NCBI GenBank assembly: GCA_025917655.1
Contig: CP084611.1
Location: 1,426,001-1,490,000, forward strand
Origin: Chlorella sorokiniana
Lineage: Eukaryota; Chlorophyta; Trebouxiophyceae; Chlorellales; Chlorellaceae
Length of the DNA: 64,000 nt
Direction of reading: 5' to 3'
Shown: positions 21,804-34,500 of the stretch, in pieces
How positions within the stretch are numbered: the stretch's first letter is position 1
How the letters are laid out: every line of letters starts with the position of its first letter
Position numbers and translations under genes: made by a program
The notes under the pieces: generated by a model
What the model was told of the DNA's origin: nothing
What the model saw: only the letters and a program-made list of their open reading frames with translations
The model's database searches: none

Positions 21804-24800
21804 ATGGCCACCCAGCAGACGGACAAGGCGGTGATCGGCCTTATCGGCCTGGCGGTGATGGGCCAGGTGCGTGCTAGACGGCACAGGCGCTCCTGCAAGG
21901 GACTGTAGAGGCCACAGCGGGCGACAGAAGCGGCGGACGGCGTGCTGCCAGCGTCTTACGTGAGCCTTGCCGTCTGTCCGTGCCGCCACTCAGCACGCCC
22001 TGCCCTTCCCATTCCTTGCGGCTGCAGAATTTGGCCCTGAACATCGCGGAGAAGGGCTTCTCCATCTCGGTGTACAACCGCAGCGGTGACAAGACGGACG
22101 CTGCTGTGGCGCGTGCCACCAAGGAGGGCGTGGGCGAGCGCCTGCTCGGCTACAAGGACCTGAAAGACTTTGTTGCCTCGCTGGAGCGCCCCAGGTGACG
22201 GCAGTCATGCGGCAGCAACGCAAGCAGCCGTGTGCATGCTGGGAAGACCTTGCAGGGCCTGCTTGAGAGGAGAGCGATGTGCATCGCAGGGCCTGCTCGA
22301 GAGGAGAGCGATTTGCACAGGTGTGCACCTCAGCACCTCACCCGTCCGCCCCACCCCTGCACGCCCCCGTCAGGCGCGTGATCATCCTGGTGAAGGCGGG
22401 CGCCCCGGTGGACGCCACCGTGGCGCAGCTGGCTGAGCTGATGGAGCCGGGGGACATCATCATCGACGGCGGCAACGAGTGGTGAGGGTGGCGGGCAGGG
22501 GCTGGCTTGGTTGGTGATGTGGTTGGCCCCGCATCATGGCCCAGGTGCTAGCGAGGTGCTGCGAGCATCAATTATGAGTGGCACCTTGCAGCCTTCCACC
22601 GTGTCAATTGTCGGGCACCACCTGCTCAAGTGTCAGCACAGCCTTGCTGTGGCTGCTGTCCTCACACATTTGCCATCCCCACCCCACCCCACCCCTGACC
22701 ACCCCAACCCCAGGTACGAGAACACTGAGCGCCGCCAGGCGCTGATGAAGGAGAAGGGCATCTTCCACATCGGCATGGGCGTGTCAGGCGGAGAAGAGGG
22801 CGCGCGCAACGGTGCGCCCGGCCGCCTGTGCTGGGGTGCTGCAGCGCTGCGCTGACACCCTCTCTGGCAGCACACCACAGCCAGCTGATTCCTAGGCAGC
22901 ACATGCGTGGCAGGGATGTTGAGGCAGACCTGTCTTTGCCGACGCCTGCCTCTGCTGGTGCCCACCCCGTCCGCCGCCCCCAGGCCCCGCCATGATGCCG
23001 GGCGGTGAGCCCGAGGCGTACAAGCACCTGCAGCCCATCGTGGAGAAGGTGGCGGCGCAGACCGACGACGGCCCCTGCGTCACCTACATCGGCAAGGGCG
23101 GGTCGGGCAACTACGTCAAGATGGTGCACAACGGCATCGAGTACGGCGACATGCAGCTGATTGCGGAGGCGTACGACGTGCTGCGCGTGGTGGGGGGCTC
23201 ACCAACGAGGAGCTGGCGGCGGTGTTTGACGAGTGGAACAAGGTGCGTGGGTGGGTGGGTGGGGGCAGGGGGAGACGGGTGTTGATTGGGGAGGGAGACA
23301 ACGCTGGCTGCCTCGTCTGGTGTTGTCAAGGGGCAGGCGTTGTGGGGAGCTCTGGCCCTGCTGACCCCCGTGCCCCCGTGCCGTGTTGCCCCTGTGGCAG
23401 TCTGAGCTGGAGTCGTTCCTGGTGGAGATCACGGCCTCCATCTTCAAGAAGAAGGACGAGCAGGGGAGGGCTGGCTGATTGACAAGGTGCTGGACAAGAC
23501 GGGCATGAAGGTGAGGCGCTGCCAGGGGGGCCACGACTGGGAATGGGGGCGTCAACCACAAGGCACAGCAGTTGGCGGGCCGCTGTGCTGGAGGGATGGG
23601 CAGCAGGCGATCGCCACGCTGATCCTCCACCACCCCTGGTCCCCCCCCGCTGTGTTCTGCTTGCAGGGCACGGGCAAGTGGACCATCCAGCAGGCGGCGG
23701 AGCTGAGCGTGGCGGCACCCACCATGGAGGCGGCGCTGGATGCACGCTTCCTGTCGGGTGGGTGGCGGGGCAGGCCGGGCGGCGGCTCACAACCCGCAGC
23801 GACGTGGCTTGTTACCACATGCGTGCCCCTGCTGCCGTGCTGGCCCTCCTTACCCACCATCACCCCGCCCCTTGCTGCTGGCAGGCCTGAAGGAGGAGCG
23901 CGTGGCGGCCGAAGCGATGTACGCCGACATCGGGGTGCCGCCTCCCGCCGCGGGCGCCGCGGGCGTGGACAAGGCGCAGCTGGTGGCGGACGTGCGCGCC
24001 GCGCTGTACGCCAGCAAGGTGTGCAGCTACGCGCAAGGCTACAACATCATCCGCGCCAAGAGCCTGGAGCGGGAGTGGGACATCGACCTCGGCGGCCTCG
24101 CCCGCATCTGGAAGGGCGGCTGCATCATCCGTGCGGGTGCGCGCCGCCGCGGCAGGCTTTAAGCCCCGCTCGAGGGCTGGGCCGCACCTCGCGCTGCGGC
24201 TGGGGAGGGCCGGGGCTGCGCTGGCGCCTCTCCTCCTCGTGGAGCGAGCCGCAGCGCTGTGCATCTGAGCGAGTGCTGCCCGCCCGCTGCCCCCCCCCCC
24301 GCCGTCCAGGCTTCCTGGACCGCATCAAGCAGGCGTACCAGCGCAATGCGGCGCTGCCCAACCTGCTTGTGGACCCGGAGTTTGCCAAGGACCTGGCGGA
24401 CAGGTGGGTTGGCGGCGCTCGCCAAGCTGGCAGCCCGGCCGCACGCCTGGCGACGGGGGCATGCGGCAAGCAGGAGCTGCGCGCTGTGTTCGCCAAGTGG
24501 GGCCGCCCTCCCTCTGGCTGCAGGCAGGACGCGTGGCGCCGCGTGGTGCAGCTGGCGGTGGGCTCGGGCATCGCGGTCCCCGGCATGATGTCCTCCCTGG
24601 CGTACTTTGACACGTACCGCCGCGGCCGCTTGCCCGCCAGCCTGGTGCAGGTGGGCTCAAGCGAAGGCCCAGCCCGGTGCTGGTGTCGGTTGTTCCACTG
24701 TGCTCACTGCCCAGCGCTCCTGTGTTGTGGCGCCTTCCGTGCACACCTCCTTGGCCTCAGCACCCGCCTGAATGCCCGCAGGCTCAGCGCGACTTCTTCG

Positions 24801-25043
24801 GCTCCCACACCTACGAGCGCAACGACGGCAAGGAGGGCTGGTTCCACACGGTGGGTGACGGCTGGGAGGGGCGCAGGCGGGCGGCACGCGCACAGCGCTG
24901 GCGGCGCGGCTCTTGCTGCCCGAGCGCGGCGGCTGCACCTCGCCTGAAGCGCATGCCACGCCCCCTTTCCGCTTGCTGTACAGGTGTGGGACCCCACCTT
25001 TGGCAGCCTGGACTCAATCACCACCACCGGCTACAACTCGTAG
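21804..25043 (+). CDS. GND1: 6-phosphogluconate dehydrogenase, decarboxylating
   Basis: Oxidises 6-phosphogluconate with NADP+ to ribulose-5-phosphate and CO2 in the oxidative pentose phosphate pathway. About twelve exons. [27 protein letters not shown] is the Rossmann start (GLAVMG), followed by YNRS (NADP choice), [18 protein letters not shown], the [13 protein letters not shown] substrate loop, and GPAMMPGG. The catalytic region has [20 protein letters not shown] (Lys and Asn). The C-terminal helical domain ends with [19 protein letters not shown] and TTTGYNS (TAG 25041-25043). There is no N-terminal extension, so this looks like the cytosolic isoform. Two single-base deficits in G runs (23192-23197 and 23463-23466) disrupt an otherwise perfect core gene; assembly error is far more likely than decay. 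Confidence 0.96.
22252..22318 (+). repeat. Tandem duplication of about 34 bp in a GND1 intron
   Basis: Two near-identical copies (about 22252-22285 and 22286-22318), both starting GCAGGGCCTGCT, differing at a few bases. Intronic, no coding effect. Confidence 0.8.
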
Positions 25044-25592
25044 GTGTCCACCGCAGACACCGGCGGCCGCCGCAACGAATGAGCCGCGCCCCATGACCTG
25101 TACACGCCCCTCAGCGCGATAACGCTGCCGTGCCAGCCGCCGCCATTTCGTATGGCGAGTCGGCCGAGTTTCAATAGCCGCCTGTTGTGCATTGCTTCAC
25201 GCCGCCTTCTCTCGAGCCTGCGTTCGTTGTGCCGCCGGGTCTGGACTGCTTGCGGCCCAAGGCGCCGCTGCCGAACTTGCTCTGCACTATTTCAAATGCA
25301 TCGCTTGCCTTCAGAACGCTTCGTAGATTGCACTAATTTCCCGTGAATTGAACGTTTGGCCCTTGTAAAGAAGAGGCGCCTTCAGCTGGGCGGCGGCGCC
25401 CTATGTACACGCTGGCAGGACATGCCGCCTCACAAAACACTCACCGGCGGTGATCGGGTTACGTTGTCGGTCAAGGAGACTGGCCTCCTTGTTTGCAGAG
25501 GGCCGGAGGGGCCTCGTTGTAAGAAGTCTTGATCTGCAGCTGTGCTGCCGAACTGAGATAGGCCCCATCGACACGGACGGTTTCGAGGCATC
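25044..25592. other. Intergenic region with TGTAA poly(A) motif at 25364-25368
   Basis: About 550 bp between GND1 and XRN1. TGTAA at 25364 would end the GND1 transcript with a 3' UTR of roughly 320-340 nt. The last 200 bp presumably hold the XRN1 promoter and 5' UTR. No other structure seen. Confidence 0.45.
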
Positions 25593-28500
25593 ATGGGTGA
25601 GTTGTCGCCTGTGTATCGCCCGCCATCAGTAGCCATTGGCACCGCCACCTCTTGCACGCTAAGCGGGCCTCGCCGCAGCGGCAGCTTTGCTGCCACGAGT
25701 GGTTTCGAAAAGGAACCGTTGTTGTCTTAGTAGTTTTGCAGCATGTCTATGCTCCCCGACTGGCGAACCCTGCTCACCACACCGCCGCCCGCCTCGCTTG
25801 AGCAGAACCCTGGCAGAGCCTCAAGCTGCCAATTGCCTGCTGCCCGCAGGAATCCCCAAGTTTTACAGGTGGCTCTCGGAGCGCTACCCGCTGATCAACC
25901 AGCCGGGTGGCGCAACCGTGGTGCCAATCATTGGTGAGCAGCAGCGGTGCCGGCGGCTGCGTGCTCTAGGTTGCCATGTGGCATGGTTGCATGCAGAGTG
26001 CCCCCGACATGCTCTTCCCTGGCACCCCTCCCTGCAGACAACCTATACCTTGATATGGTGCGCTGGGCTGATAGCCGGGGTTCAGGCTGCGTGCACCTGC
26101 TGTTTGCGTGCAAAGCAGCCTACAGCGCTGGCCCATTAGAGCAGGCGCAGCCGTGCGGCGAGTTTGCATGCGAGCAGGGCTGTGTTAGCGGGGGCTATGG
26201 AAGGCTCGCGCGAGCAGCAGTCGTTGACCTGGCCATGTCTGCGATGCATCTCCGCTGAGCCGCTGCTGCACCGCCTCCCAGTCGTGTGCCTATTGTGCGC
26301 GTGGCCCCCCCGCGCGCCCCCCCGCGCCCCTTCCCACACACACACCAGCCCAACTCTCACCGTTGCAACGCCTGCCTTTTTGTCGACTGCAGAACGGCAT
26401 CATCCATAACTGCACCCACGGCAACAACCCTGACGTGCGGCTGACGGAGGACGAGATGATTGTCAAGATATTTTCATACCTGGACAAGCTGTTCCACATC
26501 GTCAAGCCGCAGGCACGCCGCTGCCACGCCACACACCCAGCACATTCTTTGCGTTTGGTTTTCCTTGCTGTGCACAGCATGAGGGCATCCAACCAGCAAG
26601 ATAAGCAGTCGTTAGTTGACTGCTTGCAGCCCGCCATTGCCCAGTAGCAGTGCTGAATGGTGTGCACCTGCCGCTCTCCAATCTCCCCCATTGACAGAAG
26701 CTGTTGTTCATGGCCATCGACGGTTCCGCGCCGCGCGCCAAGATGAACCAGCAGCGTGCCCGCCGCTTCAAGAGCGCGCGGGAGGCTCAGGAGGCGATGG
26801 AGGCGGCAGTGCGACGCGGCGAGCCCGTCCCGACCCGGACTCACGCTTTGACAGCAACTGCATCACTCCCGGCACCCGTGAGTGGGCTGGGAGGGGCAGC
26901 GGGGAGGCTGCGGGGATCAACACAGCATGTAGGGCTTGGGGCTCAGTGGTGGCCGCTGGGCACGGGCTGGCACCCTGCCTCGCCCATTGCCGATGCCCCT
27001 CTTTGTCAGCCTGAGGTTTTGCCCCTGCCCTGATGCAGCCTTCATGGCACGGCTGGGCGCCCACATCCGCTTCTTCATCCGCAAGAAGATGCAGGAGGAC
27101 CCGGCCTGGCAGAAGCCCACCATCATTTTTAGCGGTGAGCGCTGCGGGGCTGGCTGTGTGGGGGCGGGGTGGTGGGGCTGCATGCAGAGGGCTCCCAGTG
27201 GCGCACCGGAGGAGCTGACAGGGCCGGTTTGTGGGCCTGGCTCGCTCGCTCACCTGCGCAGAAGTGCAGCCCCCGCATCAACGCACGCACCCCCACACCC
27301 CCACATACTTCCATCCACCTCGTGCTTCCTGCCCCACTCCCTCCAGGCCACGATGTGCCGGGCGAGGGTGAGCACAAGATCATGGAATACATCCGCTGGC
27401 AGAAGCGGCGCCCGACTACGCGCCAAACACCCGCCACTGCCTCTACGGCCTCGACGCGGACCTCATCATGCTCAGGTGGCGGCGCGGGCGGGGGGAGTTT
27501 GACGGCGACTGCCTGCCTGCCGTCTGCGATTTAAGTCGAGGAAGGCTCCAAGCAGCTCTGTGCTGGTCACTCCCTGCGGCCCCACTCTCCATCTCCCCTT
27601 CCCCCCTTGCAGCCTGGTGACGCACGAGCCCCACTTCTGCCTGCTGCGCGAGGTGGTGTCCTTCACGGGGGCAGCCGCGGCCAGCCGTCGCGCGAGGTGC
27701 TGGACAACCCCTGCCAGGAGCACTTTGTGCTGCTGCAGATTGGGTGAGCGCCCGTGCCGGTGGCAGCCAGTGAAAAGCGACCGTGCCCTTTGCGCGCGCC
27801 AGTTTAGTGCAACGGCTGCATTGTTTTACGGCCCTTGCACGTCAGCGCGCGCGCGTCATGACCCATTCCAAAGCTTTTCCGCACCGTCCCCGCCCGACGC
27901 CACTGCCTCACCACCCTCTGCCCCCACCCGCAGCCTCCTGCGCGACTATTTTGACGCCGAGTTCCGCGCCGCGCTGGAGGGGCGCATGCACGTGCCGCCG
28001 CGGGAGCGGGACAGGGGGCGCGGCAAGGCTGGGGAGGCGCCTGCGGGGGCCAGCCGCCGCCCGGCTTCCACTACGACCTTGAGCGCGTGGTGGACGACTT
28101 TGTGCTGTTCTGCATGCTGGTGGGCAACGACTTCCTGCCGCCCCTGCCCACGGTGGACATCAACGAGGGTGGGTGGCTGCGCGGCTGCGCATGGGTTGGC
28201 GGGGGAGGAGGGCCAGTGTGTGGGGGGAGGGTAGAGGGCCAGCGCATGCGCTGTAGGGCAGGCTGTGCCTAGCCTGGCGTGAGGCATGCACTGCGCCAGG
28301 CCAAGAGTCGGGAGCAGCCTCCCTGCAGGCCCCCTTGAATCCAGCCCTGCCCTCTGTCAACGCCCGCGCATGCCCTTCCCGCCCGCAGGCTCTCTGGACG
28401 CCATGTTTGCGCTGTACAAGGAGCTGCTACCCCAGATGGGCGGCTACCTCACCCACGCCGGCGAGCTGAGCCGCAGCCGGCTGGAGCTGTTCATGTCGCG

Positions 28501-31500
28501 CCTGGCGCAGGCGGAGGCCGACGTGCTACAGCAGCGCGCAGAGGTGGGACTGAAAGTGTGTGTGTGTGTGTGGGGGCGGCCGCAGGGGCAGCGCAGCGCA
28601 CAGACCGCCGCCTTACTTTGGCGCTTGGTTTGGCGTGCAAAGCAGCAGCTTCGGGGCCAGCTTACGGCTGCTGCCTGCCCCCACCCCCCAACACGCGGCC
28701 ACGCCCAGAACGCCCAACTCTCAACCCCATCCACAACCCCACATTCCCCCACCCCAGGACACCGAGGCGTTTGAGGCGAAGCGCAGCCGCCGCAGCGAGG
28801 GCGGGCAGCCCGCCTGGGCCTCCTCCCGCGTGGCGGCCAAGCGCGGCGCTGAAGAGGCGTCGCGCCTGCAGGCGGAGCTGGATGAGGACGACGCGTTTGC
28901 GGTGAGGCAGGGTTTGGGCGTGTGTGTGAGAGGGGTAGAAGGGGCTGGGGAGGCGGGGTGAGGGGGCGGGCGCAAGGCGGGGGGGGCGCTGGGTGGGGAG
29001 GATGGATTGTGGGGGGCATGGAGGAGGCTTGCCGTGGAGCGGGCAGGGTGCTCGTGCATGTTGTGCTGTTGGAGGCTGACATCGTTGTTGCAGCCCTCGC
29101 CAGGCAGATGCAATGTGGCGCCTTGGCCCGCCCCAGTCGCCATGCTTGCGCCCCCCCCGCCCCCCCCAGCTGGACATGGCCAAGCTGGCGCTGCAGGCGG
29201 AGGGGCATGAGCTGGAGCTGCTTGCGGCGGTGGAGGGGAGGGGGAGGAGGAGGAGGGGCCGGCCCCGCCACCCAGGCAGTCAGCAGCGAGCCCACCATGA
29301 TGAGCCGCGAGGCGCGGGACATGTTCCTCAACGGGGACAAGGGCAGCGCCCTGGCGGCCTGGAAGGTGGGGTGGGGGGTAGGGGAGGGAAGGGGTTGGGC
29401 ACGCGTGGAGGAGAGGCAGGCGGTGGCTGGGTTCACGCAGCGTGCCTGGTGTGGTGAAAGCTGGCCAGGGTGCTTTCACCGGGAGCGGCAGGCTTGAGGT
29501 CCAAGGAGCACACGCAAGGAGAACACCCCATTCCTGCAGGCGCGTTACTACCGGGAGAAGCTTCAGGTGTCGGGGCCGAGGGGCGCCGCGGCGTCGTGGA
29601 GTCCTACATACAGGTGTGGATGGGCGACGAGCAAACAAGGCGGGCGTGTGGGGCTCTTTCAGCTCGGGCAGGGAGGTTGCTCAGCTTGCAGCAGCGGCCT
29701 ACTAAGCCAGCGTGCTGCCCCACCACCTGTCGCTCACCGCTACCCCCTGCCTGCCCCTATCCCCCCCCCCACACACACCACACACACAGGGCCTGCACTG
29801 GGTGCTGGAGTATTACTACCGCGGCGTGGCCTCCTGGAACTGGTACTACCCCACCACTACGCCCCCATGGCCTCGGGTGGGCAGGCGGGCATGCGCCCCT
29901 TCGCGCGTGGGGGCTGCGCTCAATGCACCAGCGCAGCTCCTGCGGGAGGTCCTGTTGTGCTGGTAGCGCCAGGTCTCACCCTCCTTTGCTCCATCCCTGC
30001 TCCCGCCTTTGTTGGACGGCCTGTGCAGACATGGTTGAGCTGGCCTCCATTCCGGTGGAGTTCTCCCTGGGCAAGCCCTTCCTGCCTTACGAGCAGCTGC
30101 TGGCGGTGCAGCCGTCGTCGTCGCACCGCCTGCTGCCGCCGCCCTACCAGCGGCTGATGACCGACCCCGCCTCCCCCATCGTCGACTTCTACCCCACAGA
30201 GTTCAGGGTGGACATGGAGGGGAAGCGTGAGCCGGGGGCAGGCCAGGGCGGATGCGGTGTTGGCTGCCGGGGTTTGTCGCAGCGGTGGGCCTGATTCCTG
30301 GGGCGGACAGCAGGCCGTGGCCCGGCGGGGCCTGCTGCCGGGCTGCGCCAGCAGCGGCTTTGGGACGCGTAGCACCGGCATCCAGGGTCGCGGGCTGCTG
30401 CAAACAGCCCACCCTGCAAACCCATGCTTTCTCCGCCCCTACTTCACCTCCTGTCCCCCACCTCCCGGCCCCGCAGGCGCCGACTGGGAGGGTGTGGTGC
30501 TGATCCCCTTCATCGACGAACAGCGCCTGCTGAGCGCCGCGGCCAGCGTGCCCCAGCAGCGGCTCAGCGAGGAGGAGCGGCAGCGCAACCGCCTGGGGGA
30601 CATAGTCATCTTCTCGCACTCGCCCGGTGCGCGGGCGCCGCGCGTGTGCTGGTGGGCGCTTGGGTCTCGCAAAGCAGCAGGGACAGCGCTGCACGAGGCA
30701 ATCGCTGCACCCCCAGCTGACCTGGCTGCTGCCCCCTGCGCTGCTGCCCCAACGTGCAGGCGGCGCGGGCGAAACCGAGTTCTGCACCTCCACCCTTCCC
30801 GCCCACTTTGCCTCGGTGGTGGGCGCCAACTCACGCGCGGTCAGCCAGGCGGCGCCGCCCGCACTGCCCAGCGGCGAGCGGGCTTTGTGCCGCAGGTGCG
30901 CTGCGGGGGGCAACGGGCGCTTAGCTGAAGCGAGGGGGAGGACAGACAGCCCAAGTTCGGCGACGATGCGACCCATTTGGCGGGGCTGCCTCCCCCATCG
31001 GCCCCTCCCCGCTCCCCCCCCCCGCAGTTTGTGGCGGGCACGCGCACCGGCGGCTCCGGCCCTCCAGGCTTCCCCTCCCTGCACACCATCAAGACGGGAG
31101 CGGAGCTGCGGCGGGCGGGGGTCAACGTGTTTGGCATGGCCTCGCGGAAGGAAAGCATCATCCTGCTGCTTAAGGTGGGCGGGCGTGTGTGGGTGTGGGT
31201 GTCCACACGAGTGTGTGGGCTGATGGGCCCCGACCGCAGCAAGCTGGCTCCGCAGCCTGTTGTGCGCGTGCGCATGTGTGACCCGGGCCCGCTGTCTTCC
31301 CCGCGCCTGCAGCCGCTGCACGTGCAGCTGGGCGGGCAGCGGCTGGGCGCGGAGCAGGTGGCGGGGGCGCTGCTGGGCCAGCGCTGCTGGGTCAAGTGGC
31401 CCTACCTGCAGGAAGCGGTGGTGGAGGCGGTCAGCGATGCAGGCGCGTGCCCCTCAACTGGCCCTGCTCACGACAGCTGTGCTTGCGCCAGGCTGTGTGG

Positions 31501-34500
31501 CTGCCCCAGCCGGTGTCCCCCACACCCATCGCCAACCCAGCCGCCCAGCACACCCATCCCCCACTGACACGTGGCTGCTTGCAGCGGCGAAGGTCACTCG
31601 CGGCCCAGGCGGGGTCGGGGCACGCCGCCAAGGCGCACGACGCGGCTCAGGCCTCGGACTGGCAGCGGGAACGGCAGCGCTTGCAGCAGGAGTACATGAA
31701 CAGACAGGTGTTTGTGGGTGGTCAGAGGGTGGGTGGGGGGTGGGGCAGGGGGCACTAGTGGGGGGGGGGAGCCCAGCGCCGGCTCCTCCCGGCGTCAGCA
31801 GCTTCCAGTTGCCGTCGCCTGAGCATGCCGCCCAAGCCGCCTGACCCCGCCGACACCCCCCCCCCAGGGCGTGGACTGCGGCGAGGTGACGCTGCTGGTG
31901 CACGTGCGGCCCTGCGAGGGTCTGGTGCGCCAGGTGGACGGCACTGTGGAGAAGCGCTTTGCCAAGCAGGAGGTGCTGTACCCGGTGGAGGTGCGCTGGG
32001 GGAGGGGGTCTGTGCGGGCAGCAAGGAGATGCTTGGGCTGGACAGCGGCGCTCGGGCATGCGCCAGCCTGCCTTGCTGGGGAGTGGGGAACGAGTAGGGC
32101 TGGCCGGCTGGCACACACTGCACCTGCGCCACGTTTGTTGCCAGACCATCCCCACACATCTACCCCCCCAATCCCTGCGCAGCTGGTCGTGCGTCGCAAC
32201 CCCGCCCCGACCCGCGCTTCCAGCCGGACACCGCCACCTCGGCGCTGACGTCGTACGGCTTCCAGCCGGGGCGCGCGCGCTGTTCCTGGGCAGGGCACAC
32301 TACGGCTGCATGGCCACCATCCTGCCCGATGCGTCGGCGGGGCTGACCAAGAAGGTGGGCGGGCGGCCCGCCTGCTCCCCTGCTGCTGGCGTGTGTCCAA
32401 AGCGGGGAGAAGCGTGGGCAGCCCTTGCGGGGCTGCTGCTATTCCCCATTGTCGCAGCTGGGGCCAGCGCATGACATTGCCAAGTGGGCCTGTGTGCTGC
32501 GCTGCAGGGACAGCAGCTGGTGGCTGGCGGCGGCGGCAGCAAGGGCCCTTTCAGGGTGTCGCTGCAGCCCGGCCCCGCCAACAGCGCCACGATTGCGCAG
32601 TCGGGTGAGCTGCAGGGGTGGGGGGGGCCTCTGGGGGCGGGGCTGAGGCTGTGCACCCCTCAGGCAGGCAGCTCAAGTGGGAACGCCTTGGTCGTTCTTG
32701 TTTGATAGTGGGAAAGGGCTCCGTGGGCCTGGCCTCGCCCTGTGCATTGACGTCACCCCGCCTCAACCCTTCCCGCGTGCTTGCCGCAGCCCGCCGCGTG
32801 CTGGGCAACGTGAACGTGCAGTACGTCGCGGCGGGGCAGGTGGCGCGGCGCCTGGGTGTCTCCCACCGCACCCTGGGCCGCGTGACGGGTGGGTGGGCGC
32901 TGGGGGGCATGCTAGTAGCCCGGGGGGGAGGAGGGGATGGCTTCGCTCCCTGGATTGTGGTGGTCCCCGGGCGCCCTCGCTCTCCAGCAACCCGACCATC
33001 CTGGGCTGTGCGCCCTCCCCATCCCCTCCCTACACACGCCCTCTTTCCCCCCCACCCACCCCAATAAAAACTGTTGCCCGCAGGCAACCTGTGGGTGCAG
33101 GCGGGGAGGAGCGGCGGGACCGCGTCGACGTCGGCCTGTGCGTGCGCAGCGGCGGCAAGGGGCTCTACGTGCCCGACTACGCGCCCCCTGCTGGAGGGGG
33201 AGGCCAAGGGTGGGCTGCAGGGGCTGGGGAGTGCACGAGTCGCAGGGGCGTGCACCCCTTGCACCTTGGCGGGGCTGTGGCTCAGGGGAGGGCACAGCAG
33301 GCTGGCCGTGCCCCCACTCTCACCTGCCAATGCCCCCACCACACACTCCCACACCCGCGCGCAGGCTGGGCGTACAGCGAGGCGCTGGTGCGCTGCCTGG
33401 AGGACTACCGCCGCCGCTTCCCTGGCTGTGGGCCGCCGTGGAACGGGACCCCTCGCCAGGTGTGTGTGTGTGGTGGAGGTGGTGGTGGTGGTGGGTGGGG
33501 GGCCCGGGGGGGGCGCGAGGGCAGCTTTTGCCACCCACCCAGCAACGGCAGCCGAGCGGGTGGTGGTCTGCTGGCGCTGTGAGCTTCCCGGCTTTGCTGC
33601 CCCGCCCTGCAGCCTCTGGCCGCCTTCTGGCAGCCTGCTGGCAGGCCCTCCTCCCTTTTGATCTCACTCGTCCGCTCTCGCTGCCCTGCCGCCCGGTGCA
33701 GCCGAGTACCAGCTGGGAGATGTGCTGCCCGAGCAGCCGCGGGAGCAGCAGTTGGAGCAGTTTGCGGCGCTGCGCGCCTGGCTCAAGGGCCTGCCCATGG
33801 CGCGCCGCCCGCTGGTCAAGCTCGGCGCGCTTGTCGCCCCAGAGTCCGCGGTGAAGATGCTGCAGGCGGCACTGCCCCGCGCTCGCGGGAGCAGCCGGCG
33901 GTGGAGCTGGAGAACGTGGCGGCCACGCTGCTGCTGCCGCCCACGGGTGCGCGCGTCGCCGCGCCAGCGCGGGCGCAGCCTGGGCGCGCTGTGTTCGTCC
34001 TGCTTTGCGAGGCTGTCAGGAGCGGGCGAGGCAGCGCCAGCAGGCCTTCCTCACGCCTGCCTCCCCACTTGCTGCAACCCCTCGCAGAGAAGGGCGGCCT
34101 GGCTGCGCGCGCTGGCGGGCGGCGTGTTTGAGCTGGGCGACCGCGTGGCTGCCATCGGCGGCAGCGGCTCGCCGCCCTTTGCCTCCCGCGGCACCGTGGT
34201 AGGGGTTTACGACGACGCAGTGGAGGTGAGTGAGTTCTGGCGTTGTGCTAGTGTGTGTGTGGGTGTGTGTGTGGGTGAGGGAGCAAGGGCAGCCATGTGC
34301 TGCTTGCTGCATTGCGATCATGCATCGCTCGCCGTCGAGGTGTTGTGGGGTGCCCCCCCCCCCCGCTTCCCCCAGGTGGTGTTTGATGGCGAGGTGACCG
34401 GCGGCAGCGACCTGTACGGGCGCTGCAACGGCGCCTGCGGCATGCTGCTGCCATCCGCCGAGCTGCTCAACCTGTCCAAGCCAGCGGCGGTAAAGGCGGA

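Noticed and set aside
22252-22318. Possible mobile-element target-site duplication
   Set aside because: The two 34-bp copies are directly adjacent with nothing between them, so it is a simple tandem duplication.
23190-23470. GND1 as a pseudogene
   Set aside because: All catalytic blocks and splice sites are intact; only two G-run deficits break it, the same kind seen in unrelated genes throughout the window.
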